24,377 bases of DNA from CAYRXE01 sp964428205. Its GTDB lineage: Bacteria; Patescibacteriota; Gracilibacteria; Peribacterales; Peribacteraceae. The position numbers and the translations under genes were made by a program. The stretch spans positions 1 through 24,377 of the forward strand of contig CAYRXE010000011.1 in assembly GCA_964428205.1 (NCBI GenBank), read 5' to 3'. Below are positions 1-7,654 of this stretch, piece by piece. The notes under the pieces were generated by a model. The model did not search any database, was not told where the DNA came from, and was given only the letters and a program-made list of their open reading frames with translations. Within the stretch, counting starts at the first letter, position 1. Each line of letters starts with the position of its first letter.

Positions 1-813
1 CACCAGGGTCAGTGGGACTGGAGTGATCGCGCAGCGAATGCGGTCACGTGGATCCTGACGATCACGTCGATTGGCGCAGCATTTGTGATGCTCCGCAGAC
101 TCTCTGGAACATTCGTGGCTCTCGTAGCTATAACCATGATGACGCAGATTCCCCTCTTTGGTATTCACCTCTCTGCGGGTTACGCAGACGTGCACCTGGC
201 CATGTACGCCGTCCTCGCAATGCTCGCTCTCGCACAATGGCAAAAGGAACGAGATGGCCATGCACTCGCACTCAGTAGCCTTTTGATCTTGGGATCTCTG
301 TGGACGAAATCCGAAGGTCTCTACTTCGTATTCTCGCCATGGGCAGTGGCTCTTGGCATGCTGTGGTTGAAAGATAAAAGCCTCTTGAAGCAGCTCCTCT
401 GGACGCTCGTGATACCTCTCCTGTGCTTCGTGCCCTTCCTTGGGTTGATCTTGAGCAAAGGTCTTCCGCTCACGCCCCACAGCAGTGATGGATCGTTTGG
501 AATCCAGTGGCAGGGCTTCGCGGTGTTACCAACGGCCCTCTGGAGCGATGGCTCCTTCGGCATCATTTGGTTTGTGTTGCCGGTCGTGATGTGGGGCCTT
601 CTCTGGAAGAACAAGAATGTGTCGTGGCCGCTCCTCGCGCTCTCGCTCCTCTCTCTCCTGGGAGTGTTGTTCATCTACCTCTTCACTCCCAACGTCGGCT
701 TCTTGCTCAACGGTCAGTCCTTCTACCGCCAGATGCTTCTGCCTGCGGCATTGCTGATTACGTGGTGTGCGGTGGTAATTTCTAGGGAGCGTTCTTCGGT
801 CACACAAAACTAA
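1..813 (+). CDS. Polytopic membrane protein, probable GT-C-fold glycosyltransferase, C-terminal part
   Basis: The reading frame is open from base 1, so the N-terminus lies outside the window; 270 codons remain. Nearly all of it is hydrophobic, with about seven predicted membrane helices separated by short polar loops. The segment AGYADVHLAMY followed about 45 residues later by LWTKSEGL resembles the pattern of GT39/GT83-type, lipid-linked sugar transferases (a YAD loop and a later TKNEG-like loop). The catalytic first periplasmic loop, which carries the diagnostic acidic motif, would be upstream and is not visible. Family known: such enzymes transfer a sugar from a polyprenyl-phosphate donor on the outer face of the membrane. 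Inference: a surface-glycan role, in keeping with the envelope genes downstream. It could also be another polytopic protein; moderate confidence. Confidence 0.6.
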   Translation, partial: HQGQWDWSDRAANAVTWILTITSIGAAFVMLRRLSGTFVALVAITMMTQIPLFGIHLSAGYADVHLAMYAVLAMLALAQWQKERDGHALALSSLLILGSLWTKSEGLYFVFSPWAVALGMLWLKDKSLLKQLLWTLVIPLLCFVPFLGLILSKGLPLTPHSSDGSFGIQWQGFAVLPTALWSDGSFGIIWFVLPVVMWGLLWKNKNVSWPLLALSLLSLLGVLFIYLFTPNVGFLLNGQSFYRQMLLPAALLITWCAVVISRERSSVTQN

Positions 814-856
814 TTCCAGGGCTCACGCTGGCGAAAATATTCTAGCCTCATACAAA

Positions 857-897
857 ACCCACTCCCTAGCCCTCTCCCTTCTGCGGAAGGCAGAGGG
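857..897. repeat. Left inverted repeat of the DUF559 element, with hairpin
   Basis: Begins ACCCACTCCCT and continues into CCCTCTCCCTT. Bases 870-897 fold as a 28-nt hairpin with arms CCCTCT and AGAGGG outside, CCTTC and GAAGG inside, and a TGCG loop. The reverse complement of the start of this segment recurs at 1274-1297, on the other side of the DUF559 gene. Confidence 0.75.
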
Positions 898-910
898 AAC
901 ACTGTTCTCC

Positions 911-1354
911 ATGTTTTTAACTGTTTCTAAACGCCGGAAAAGAACTCTAGTTTTTGCAAAAAGTCTTCGCAAAAGAATGACTCCTGCGGAAAAAATTCTC
1001 TGGAGTAAATTGCGAGCAAAGAGATTCTGCGGAATGCAGTTCAGGAGACAATCTCCCATTGGACCGTTCATTGTCGATTTCTTATGCACTGAGAAGAAAT
1101 TAATCATTGAACTCGATGGATGGTCTCATGTGCTCAGAGAGAAACAAGACATTGCGAGAGATGCTTACCTCGAACATTTCGGATATACGGTCATGAGGTT
1201 TAGCAAAGCAGCTCTTTATTCATTAGATCAAGTACTTGCGACTATTCAGGAATACCTCGTCCCCTCTACCGCCAAGGGAGAGGGACAGGGAGTGGGTCTA
1301 CCTGATGCATCAAATGCAAACTGCAAACCTGATATACTCGAATTCCATGAGTGA
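911..1354 (+). CDS. DUF559-family endonuclease-like protein
   Basis: A 147-aa protein with the DUF559 / Vsr-like signature: RKRMTPAEKILWSKLR near residues 20-35, then IVDFLCTEKKLIIELDG at 54-70 with acidic residues D56, E67 and D69, then FGYTVMRFSKA near 90-100. The family shares the PD-(D/E)XK-like fold of very-short-patch repair nucleases; its biological role is not settled. The family core ends near residue 116. Residues 117-147 are translated from the right inverted repeat and the adjacent host DNA, so the stop codon falls 8 nt inside the next gene. Inverted repeats on both sides, and lower GC than the neighbouring genes in the first half, suggest a mobile or recently acquired unit. I see no good Shine-Dalgarno sequence. 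Family assignment is firm, function is inferred. Confidence 0.85.
   Translation: MFLTVSKRRKRTLVFAKSLRKRMTPAEKILWSKLRAKRFCGMQFRRQSPIGPFIVDFLCTEKKLIIELDGWSHVLREKQDIARDAYLEHFGYTVMRFSKAALYSLDQVLATIQEYLVPSTAKGEGQGVGLPDASNANCKPDILEFHE
1262..1297. repeat. Right inverted repeat of the DUF559 element
   Basis: CCCTCT at 1262-1267 can pair with AGAGGG at 1279-1284. The end, AGGGAGTGGGT (1287-1297), is the inverse of the left repeat's ACCCACTCCCT. This repeat lies within the last codons of the DUF559 reading frame. No clear target-site duplication is visible outside the two repeats. Confidence 0.75.
1330..1338 (+). promoter_or_regulatory. Extended -10 promoter of the alpha/beta hydrolase gene
   Basis: TGATATACT matches TGnTATAMT. 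The hexamer ends at 1338 and the ATG is at 1347, leaving 8 nt, so transcription should begin at or 1-2 nt before the start codon. No Shine-Dalgarno sequence is present. The site lies 32 nt beyond the right DUF559 repeat. Confidence 0.6.
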
Positions 1355-2087
1355 TAAACAATCCAAGTCGATCTTGCTCTGCTTGCATGGCTGGGGCGGT
1401 TCCAAGGAATCGTTCACGGAGCTACGTGCGGCAGCACAGGATTTGGACGTAGAGATTCTTACACCGGATCTCCCGGGCTTTGGAAGTGAGCCAGATCCTA
1501 AAGAGCCATGGAACGTCGAGAAATACGCTCAGTGGGTCACCGCATGGATGAAGGACAAAAACCTGAGCGACAGAAAGCTGCTGCTTCTTGGACATTCCCA
1601 CGGCGGTCGCATAGGCATCTGGATTGTCACACACAACCTGCTTCCTGTGGATCATCTCTACCTCTGCGCATCTGCAGGCATCAAGCACGGTCGTCACATC
1701 AAGCGCATCATCGGACTCACCCTCGCAAAGACCGGCAAAGTGCTGTTGATGATCCCGGGACTCAAGTTGCTGGAGCCACTTGGAAAAAAGTTCCTCTACA
1801 AACTTGTGCGCGTCCACGACTACGAAAAAGCGAGCGACGTCATGCGCCAGACACTCATCGAAGTCACTCGCGAAGACCTGCGCCCCCTGCTCTCTCAGGT
1901 GAAGGTCCCTACAGATATTTTCTGGGGCGAGAACGATGGCATGACTCCCGTGAGCGATGCCTATGTGATGCACAAAGCCATCGCGGGCAGCACGCTGCAA
2001 GTCTTCCCGGGCGTGCGCCATGCCGTACACCGCGATAAAGCAGCCGAAATTGCCAAGGCAATTGGCAGGAATCTAAGCCAAAAATAA
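1347..2087 (+). CDS. Alpha/beta-fold hydrolase
   Basis: A 246-aa hydrolase. LCLHGWGG near residues 11-18 is the oxyanion-hole HGWG motif. GHSHGG gives the nucleophile elbow with Ser84, FWGENDGMTP gives the acid Asp197, and GVRHAVH near 222-228 supplies the catalytic His. The substrate cannot be read from the sequence. I chose ATG 1347 over an in-frame ATG at 1236 because the extra 37 residues would come from the DUF559 repeat, and because an extended -10 box sits just upstream of 1347. It overlaps the end of the DUF559 frame by 8 nt and is followed by a MurF-like ligase, an aminotransferase and a FemAB protein, so a role in envelope metabolism is plausible but unproven. Confidence 0.88.
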   Translation: MSDKQSKSILLCLHGWGGSKESFTELRAAAQDLDVEILTPDLPGFGSEPDPKEPWNVEKYAQWVTAWMKDKNLSDRKLLLLGHSHGGRIGIWIVTHNLLPVDHLYLCASAGIKHGRHIKRIIGLTLAKTGKVLLMIPGLKLLEPLGKKFLYKLVRVHDYEKASDVMRQTLIEVTREDLRPLLSQVKVPTDIFWGENDGMTPVSDAYVMHKAIAGSTLQVFPGVRHAVHRDKAAEIAKAIGRNLSQK

Positions 2088-2162
2088 GGCACAATAGGCG
2101 CTATCACTCATGACCTGCTGCTCATCGGCTGTTCGCTGATTGCCTGCCTGTCGCCACTCCTG

Positions 2163-3647
2163 GTGCTTGGGCATTTGTGGCAGATAAAAGAATGGAGGTG
2201 GGACCGCCTGGGTGAGCACCTGCGTCGTGAGAGTTTTTGGGGGCAGATCTTTGGCATTCTGCGTCCGGTGATCGTAGTGCTGTCGCTCGGTCTCTTATTC
2301 ATACCCGGCATGCCCGTGAGTCAGTGGTCCCGCGTTGCGGTGGGACTCCTCGCACTTTTGACACTGATCCGCGTACTCCTCAAAAAGCAGCCACGCCCCA
2401 AGTGGACCGAGAAAGCCATCGTCATGGTGGCATCTGCCTTGCTCTTGGATCTACTCTTCCTGGTTCTTCTCTCGGTCATCCATCCTGTTCTGTTCTGGTT
2501 TGCCGCCCCGGTGATCCCCGTGGTGCAGTTTCCTTTCTTGGTACTCGCATGGCTCCTCTGGAAACCCGTGGATGTCCTCCTGAAGAATCAGGTGCTGCAT
2601 AAAGCTCGCGTAGCGCGCGCGCTGCGTGAGGACCTCACCGTGATCGGTGTGACCGGCAGTGTGGGCAAGACAACCGCCAAGGAACTTCTCGCCTGTGTGC
2701 TGAAACCCCTCCACGCTATTGCGACCCCTGCGTACGTGAATAGCGAAATGGGCGTTGCGAAGTGGCTCCTGCAGGTTTTGGCGCCTACGGCAAAACAGGC
2801 GCATATTTTGATTGTGGAGATGGGCGCGTATCGCGGTGGAGAGATCGCTCTGCTCTGCAAAATCGCACAGCCGCAAATGAGTGTGGTGACGTACGTCGGC
2901 TCACAGCACGTGGCTCTCTTCGGATCGGAAGAAAAACTCTGGAATGCCAAGGCCGAAATCGTGCGCGCACTCCCCAAAACCGGCCATGTGTTTTTGAATG
3001 GCGATAATGACGGCGCTCGAAAAATGAAGGACATAGCCCCCTGCCCTGCCATCACCGTTGGCACCGGAGGTTCTGCGGATCTTGAGGCACAGAGCATTGA
3101 AGAAACACCCAAGGGCATTCGCTTTACCGTGGGGAACCAAACATTTGAGACAGCCCTCCACGGCACGCACAACGTCACAAACGTGCTCCTTGCGATTGCC
3201 GTCGCACGACAACTGGGCATGAAGGACGCAGACATTGCGAAAGAACTCCGCAGCTTCACGCCGCCCAAGCAGACCTTCGGCGTGCGCACGGAGCATGGCG
3301 TGACCATCTTGGATGACACGCATAACAGCAGCTTCCCCAGCGTGAAGGCCACGATTGGTTGGGCCAAGGGACAGCCATTCGATACAAAGACGCTCGTCAT
3401 GGCAGGACTCATTGAAATGGGTGAAGAAACCGAGCGCGCACACCGCGAACTTGGTGCTGCAGCCAGGGATGTATTTGACCGCGTGATCTTCCTCGATAAC
3501 GACTTGGCGCCGTTCTTTGCAGCAGGGTATGGCAAGAGCGCCGAGATGATGTCGCCGGAGACCGCACGCGTAGAGGCAGGCTCCCTCCTCTGCTGCTGCG
3601 GCAGAATGCCCGCGTCTGTGATTCATCGCCTTCTCCCCCGCGCATGA
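2163..3647 (+). CDS. Membrane-anchored Mur ligase family protein (MurF-like)
   Basis: From the GTG at 2163 the protein has 494 aa. Residues 28-135 contain about four hydrophobic segments, then the ligase begins with the P-loop GVTGSVGKTT (162-171). NSEMGVAKW, HNVTNVLLAIAVA and LDDTHNSSFPSVKATI follow the order of MurF: ATP site, central domain and C-terminal Rossmann domain. MurF adds D-Ala-D-Ala to UDP-MurNAc-tripeptide; the extra membrane region means this could be a related amide-forming ligase. The start is uncertain: the frame stays open upstream to about 2103 and encodes another hydrophobic stretch (DLLLIGCSLIACLSPLLVL), but only CTG, ATT or ATC codons are available there. The stop overlaps the next start as ATGA, so the genes are translationally coupled. 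Confidence 0.82.
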   Translation: MLGHLWQIKEWRWDRLGEHLRRESFWGQIFGILRPVIVVLSLGLLFIPGMPVSQWSRVAVGLLALLTLIRVLLKKQPRPKWTEKAIVMVASALLLDLLFLVLLSVIHPVLFWFAAPVIPVVQFPFLVLAWLLWKPVDVLLKNQVLHKARVARALREDLTVIGVTGSVGKTTAKELLACVLKPLHAIATPAYVNSEMGVAKWLLQVLAPTAKQAHILIVEMGAYRGGEIALLCKIAQPQMSVVTYVGSQHVALFGSEEKLWNAKAEIVRALPKTGHVFLNGDNDGARKMKDIAPCPAITVGTGGSADLEAQSIEETPKGIRFTVGNQTFETALHGTHNVTNVLLAIAVARQLGMKDADIAKELRSFTPPKQTFGVRTEHGVTILDDTHNSSFPSVKATIGWAKGQPFDTKTLVMAGLIEMGEETERAHRELGAAARDVFDRVIFLDNDLAPFFAAGYGKSAEMMSPETARVEAGSLLCCCGRMPASVIHRLLPRA

Positions 3648-4821
3648 GCGTCATTCACCACACTTTTGCGCCATTAGGAGACCGTCGTCAGCGCATGCTG
3701 GCGCTGAGGCTTTCGTACAAGCCCTGGCAGTACAAAGAAGGCAAAGCAACGGAGGCTCTCCGCAGGACTCTTGAAGAAAAATTCGATGCCAAAGTCGCCC
3801 TCTTCTCTTCGGGTCGTGAGGGACTCCTGGCATTGCTCAGAAATATGAAGAAAGCGAGTACCGACGAAGTGATTCTCCAGGGTTACACGTGTGTTGTGCT
3901 TCCCAATGCCATTCACGCCGCAGGCATGAAGCCGGTGTATGTCGATATTCAGCGGAGTACCTTGAACTTGAGCGTAGACGCTGTACGCGAGGCCATCACG
4001 CCAAGCACCCGTGCCATCATTGTGCAGCACACGTTTGGTATTCCGGGTCCTGTTTCTGAACTCCGCAGACTCTGTGACGAAAAGAATATTCTGCTGATCG
4101 AAGACTGCGCCCACATGATCCCAGACACGCAGGGCCCATCCGAAGTCGGCATGCTGGGCGATGCCGTACTGCTTAGTTTTGGCCGAGATAAAGCCATTTC
4201 TGGCGTAGCTGGAGGCGCCATGCTTACGCGAGAACCCACCCTCACCGCACACCTCAAAACCGAGGAATCACGTGCAACGCACCTCTCCTTCTGGACCATC
4301 ACGAGGCTCCTCGAGTATCCGCAGATCTACGCACTCGCGCGCGCTCTGTATCACCTCGCTGGGTGGGGCAAAGTGATTTTGTGGAAGGCAAAAATCTTCC
4401 GATGGTTCATTCCCATTCTCACGCAGGAAGAAAAAGAAGGAAAAGCCGACGCTCAACTGCATAAGATTCCAAACGTGTGCGCTGCACTGGCGCTGGATCA
4501 GCTGAGAAGACTTGGTCAGATCAATGATCATCGTCGAACACTCACGCAGTTTTATCTGAAGGTCTTTGCCGAGCATGGTTGGGGCGTGCTCCATGGCATC
4601 GGTGGCAACCTCCCCCTCCAAAAATTCCCCATGTTCACCAAGGAGGCTGAGCAAGTGCGCCACATACTCAAGAAAAAGAACATCGTCCTCGAAGACGGTT
4701 GGTCCAACTGCGTGATTTGTCCCTCGACCGTGAAGTTGAGTGAGACGGGATACAACAACGGAGCAAACAAGGAGGCAGAAATTGTCTGTGAGGAAATCCT
4801 CAGTCTCCCGACCCATCCGGG
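3644..4821 (+). CDS. DegT/DnrJ/EryC1-family PLP aminotransferase, cut by assembly gap
   Basis: 392 codons are visible before the run of N. Type I aminotransferase-fold features: SSGREGLLALL near 55-66, LQGYTCVVLPNAI near 78-90, the cofactor-binding EDCAH with Asp154, and SFGRDKAISG with Lys183 as the Schiff-base lysine. LSLPTHP just before the gap is the usual near-terminal motif, so perhaps 20-30 residues are missing. The family transfers amino groups to keto-sugars or performs related PLP chemistry on nucleotide sugars. ATG at 3644 overlaps the preceding stop (ATGA). The apparent in-frame fusion with the protein beyond the gap is produced only by the 100-N spacer. Substrate unknown; family confident. 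Confidence 0.88.
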
Positions 4822-4921
4822 NNNNNNNNNNNNNNNNNNNNNNNNNNNNNNNNNNNNNNNNNNNNNNNNNNNNNNNNNNNNNNNNNNNNNNNNNNNNNNN
4901 NNNNNNNNNNNNNNNNNNNNN
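4822..4921. other. Assembly gap of exactly 100 N
   Basis: A run of exactly 100 undetermined bases, the conventional length for a scaffold gap of unknown size. The real missing sequence should hold the end of the aminotransferase gene and the start of the FemAB gene. From typical family lengths I estimate roughly 300 bases or more. Confidence 0.97.
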
Positions 4922-5743
4922 AAGCTTTTGGAGGAGCTGATCACGGAGCTAAAGAAGATCGCCAAAGAAAAGCAGTGCAGCTTCGTGCGCATGAGTCCCT
5001 TCTGGCCCGAGTCTCAGACATTGATGAATAGAGTGAGCTCTCCCCTGCACCTCCTCGCAGAACACATCTGGTATCTCCCACTCACCAAGGCTGATGTCTG
5101 GGATCGAGCAACGAGTAACGAGCAAACGAGTAACGAAGCGCAGAGCGCCGATGATCTTTTTAAAAATTTCCGCGCGACGCATCGCAACTTAATCCGTCGT
5201 GCCGAAAAAGAAGGTGTGACGATCGAGCGATCTACCGATCCCGTGACGGACCTCGAACACTTCATCAGACTTCACGATGAAACCCGCAAGCGTCACAAGT
5301 TCACGCCCTATTCGAATGCCTTCTTTAGGGCTCAGGTAAGCCATTTTAGTAAGGTCGGCATGTGCACGGTCTATCTCGCAAAATATCAGGGAATGGTGAT
5401 CGCGGCATCGGTCCACATGCATGCGTTTGGAGAAACGAGTTACCACCATGGCGCATCGGATTCTGCACACAACAAAATTCCCGCGAGTTACCTGCTGCAA
5501 TGGACGGCCATTCAAGATGCGCTCGCACGCAAGGATCACATCTATAACTTCTGGGGCATTGCTCCGGTCGATAGCGAAGGCAAAGCCAAGCCGGGACACC
5601 CATTCTCGGGCGTCACGCTCTTTAAGACTGGCTTCAGCGGCAAGCTGCTCAACTTGATGCATTGCCAGGACATCCCCGTGACAGGCACATACTGGCTCAC
5701 AAACGCTTTTGAGCGAGTGCGCAAGTGGCGCCGCGGCTTCTAA
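4922..5743 (+). CDS. FemAB-type peptidoglycan bridge aminoacyltransferase, N-terminus lost in gap
   Basis: 274 codons to the stop. The remaining part matches the second half of the FemA/FemB/FemX family, a double GNAT fold: FVRMSPFWPE, HIWYLPL, then NFRATHRNLIRRAEKEGV (the family's K-x-x-R-N-x-I-R-K-A-like segment), and HHGASDSAHNKIPASYLLQWTAIQDAL plus YNFWGIAP and GVTLFKTGFSG near the end. Family members use aminoacyl-tRNA to add amino acids to the lipid II stem peptide on the cytoplasmic face. About 70-90 residues are probably missing. A low-complexity insertion, ATSNEQTSNEAQ, is encoded by two copies of ACGAGTAACGA 14 nt apart (5111-5121, 5125-5135). Its position behind a Mur ligase supports a wall role. 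Confidence 0.87.
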   Translation, partial: KLLEELITELKKIAKEKQCSFVRMSPFWPESQTLMNRVSSPLHLLAEHIWYLPLTKADVWDRATSNEQTSNEAQSADDLFKNFRATHRNLIRRAEKEGVTIERSTDPVTDLEHFIRLHDETRKRHKFTPYSNAFFRAQVSHFSKVGMCTVYLAKYQGMVIAASVHMHAFGETSYHHGASDSAHNKIPASYLLQWTAIQDALARKDHIYNFWGIAPVDSEGKAKPGHPFSGVTLFKTGFSGKLLNLMHCQDIPVTGTYWLTNAFERVRKWRRGF

Positions 5744-5779
5744 GCATTAGTATCGATCTCGTCTCCCCCGAACTCAACC

Positions 5780-6064
5780 ATGCCCCGCATCAGTGACAAA
5801 TCCACCGAGGAACTGCTGGAAATGATTCTGTATTACATCCAGCGCATGGAAAAACGCGACAAGTGGCGCACGATTGGCGGTACGGTTCGGTCCATTATCA
5901 GTCTGATTCCTATCATCATCCTCGTCGTCAGCACATGGTATTTGTACGCCCATGGCGAAGAGATGATTAAGCTCATCACCAAAAGCATGACCGAGCAGAT
6001 GACGACCCTCATGCCGACTCCCGCACAGATTCAGGAAATGATAGGAGGCGCATCAGGACAATAA
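5780..6064 (+). CDS. Small single-helix membrane protein
   Basis: 94 aa and not recognised. Residues 1-35 are charged and probably helical (KSTEELLEMILYYIQRMEKRDKWR). One hydrophobic helix spans about 38-60 (SIISLIPIIILVVSTWYLYAHG). An amphipathic tail with repeated Met, Thr and Gln follows (MTEQMTTLMPTPAQIQEMIGG). There is no signal-peptide cleavage motif, so a bitopic protein is likely. It begins 36 nt after the FemAB stop without a visible promoter, suggesting the same transcript, and it is followed at once by a strong hairpin terminator. The ATG at 5780 has no Shine-Dalgarno sequence. Confidence 0.75.
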   Translation: MPRISDKSTEELLEMILYYIQRMEKRDKWRTIGGTVRSIISLIPIIILVVSTWYLYAHGEEMIKLITKSMTEQMTTLMPTPAQIQEMIGGASGQ

Positions 6065-6068
6065 AAAA

Positions 6069-6101
6069 CCCAGCGCTTCGCACAAGCACTGGGCTGCTTT
6101 T
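6069..6101. terminator. Bidirectional rho-independent terminator
   Basis: Arms CCCAG (6069-6073) and CTGGG (6089-6093), extended inside by GCTT and AAGC, loop CGCAC. On the plus strand CTGCTTTT follows. On the minus strand the hairpin is followed by six T. It lies between two convergent genes and can end both. Confidence 0.85.
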
Positions 6102-6112
6102 ACTGGTGGGAT

Positions 6113-7621
6113 TCAGAAGGAAGTGAGGATGTCCTCAGCCGTCATGCTCGAGGTATACGTTTGGCTTGGCATCGAAAGGAGCTGATCGCGCGAGAAGATC
6201 TTTGACGAATTCGAGGTCACTCCAAAGAGGTAACCGGCCTGCGCCGCGATGTCACGAACTCTGTCGTTCTCACCACCCAAGGCATAGCTGATCGCGAACA
6301 CAGGCTTGCCTGTGGCGTCTTCGAGCATCTTCCTGCTCTGCTCGACCTCAAGCTTCACCTGAGCCGACGTAAGGGCACGGAGGTCCTCTCCTGTGTGGCC
6401 ACCCGACTGGATGTCGAAGCCGTTCGCAACAAGGCGAAGGAGAGTTTTCTGGGTAATACCCGCAATGCCGACGTTCTGTGTTTCGATGAAGAGGGTTGCT
6501 GGGATACCTGCACCGTTGAGTGCATCCGAAACCTTGATGGCATTGGTACGCGTGAGACCTTTGACGGCGACGATGGCGTTCTTTCCTTCGTACACGAAGT
6601 CCCTCGTCTGCTGCTGCAACAAGACCTCGCGGAATCCGCGGAAGGTCGTGAGCTTCACTCCTTTGTTCTTGAGTGCCGTTGCCACCTGCACCATGAGCGT
6701 GATGGCCTGATCATCACCGGCGTCGAAGATCAGTACGGGAAGTTCGTAGCTGTTCTGGCTCACGAGGAACTGTGGAGCAAACGTTTTAAGGTAATCCATG
6801 GAGACGTAGCCGTCTTTGCCCTGGAACTGAATCTTCGCCCAACCGTTCTTGATATCCTGCGGCTGCACAAACTGCTTACCCGGAATCTGGCCCAGCTTCT
6901 CCCCTTTTTGATCCGGCGTTGCGCGTACGTTCACGAAGGCAAACGACACGAAGTACATCGTGCCAAACGCCTTCTTTTCGGCTTCCAATTTGTCCTGTGT
7001 CGTAAAGCGTGCGATGTACTTGCTCACCACGTATCCCTCCTTCCCGTCCTTCAATTTCACTTTTGCCCACTCACTGTCCACAAACTGCACGAGCGTCACT
7101 TCTTCTCCGTTATTGATCACGGCCACCTGTGCGGACTTCGATGATGCCCCTGCGCGTACGTTGGCAAAGGAGTTGATGACTTTGTAGACGTTCGGTGAGC
7201 TTGCCCCCCTGCTCACACGAAGCGCGTCATACGATTGCTTTTGCGAAAGATCCAACACAATGGGAGTCGTCGACAATGTCGTACCCGAGGCCTGATTGAC
7301 CGAGAGCGTGAGATTGCTCGAAGACGTCTGACCCTGTGCATCGTTCACAGAAACAGTCGCAGTACTGGAAGAGGAGTTCGAAAGTTCCTGGAACTTTTCG
7401 ACGTCCTGCTGCGTGAAGCTGACATCGTTGAGTACTTCGTCATCCGAAGGACCCTTGATGGTCAGATTTTGGCTCGTACAACCTGCAAAGAGGATGCCGA
7501 ACGAAGCGATTAAAAGGAAAGCTACGATCGGTCCGCTAACACTGTTGCTAGCACGGGAACGCCTCTGCCTTGCGGCAACTGCGGTGCGTCGGGACGGAAG
7601 GGAGCGAGAACGACGGTACAT
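6113..7621 (-). CDS. Lipoprotein with two SH3b domains and a degenerate NodB-like (polysaccharide deacetylase) domain
   Basis: 502 aa. A long Arg-rich N-region precedes a hydrophobic core and the lipobox LFAGC (Cys48), so it should be an exported lipoprotein. Residues 50-140 are Ser/Thr-rich linker. SH3b domains occupy about 146-206 (FANVRAGAS ... GKEGYVVSKYI) and 223-281 (FVNVRATPD ... GKDGYVSMDYL). Residues 340-502 follow the NodB order: a GIPATLFIE strand, IQSGGHTGEDL with His409, and FAISYALGG. The Asp pair expected before the ATLFIE strand is replaced by VKGLTRT, so deacetylase activity is doubtful and a wall- or glycan-binding role is more likely. It starts 33 nt after argS and may share its transcript. 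No Shine-Dalgarno sequence precedes the ATG. Confidence 0.83.
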   Translation of the reverse strand: MYRRSRSLPSRRTAVAARQRRSRASNSVSGPIVAFLLIASFGILFAGCTSQNLTIKGPSDDEVLNDVSFTQQDVEKFQELSNSSSSTATVSVNDAQGQTSSSNLTLSVNQASGTTLSTTPIVLDLSQKQSYDALRVSRGASSPNVYKVINSFANVRAGASSKSAQVAVINNGEEVTLVQFVDSEWAKVKLKDGKEGYVVSKYIARFTTQDKLEAEKKAFGTMYFVSFAFVNVRATPDQKGEKLGQIPGKQFVQPQDIKNGWAKIQFQGKDGYVSMDYLKTFAPQFLVSQNSYELPVLIFDAGDDQAITLMVQVATALKNKGVKLTTFRGFREVLLQQQTRDFVYEGKNAIVAVKGLTRTNAIKVSDALNGAGIPATLFIETQNVGIAGITQKTLLRLVANGFDIQSGGHTGEDLRALTSAQVKLEVEQSRKMLEDATGKPVFAISYALGGENDRVRDIAAQAGYLFGVTSNSSKIFSRDQLLSMPSQTYTSSMTAEDILTSF

Positions 7622-7654
7622 GGGAACGGGAGTAAATAAGGGGGAGGTAAAAAC

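Noticed and set aside
1236..1346. N-terminal extension of the alpha/beta hydrolase from ATG 1236
   Set aside because: The extra residues are translated from the DUF559 right repeat and lie upstream of the predicted promoter.
3644..5743. A 699-aa aminotransferase-FemAB fusion protein
   Set aside because: The frame is continuous only through 100 placeholder N; both halves are incomplete at the junction in the way two separate genes would be.
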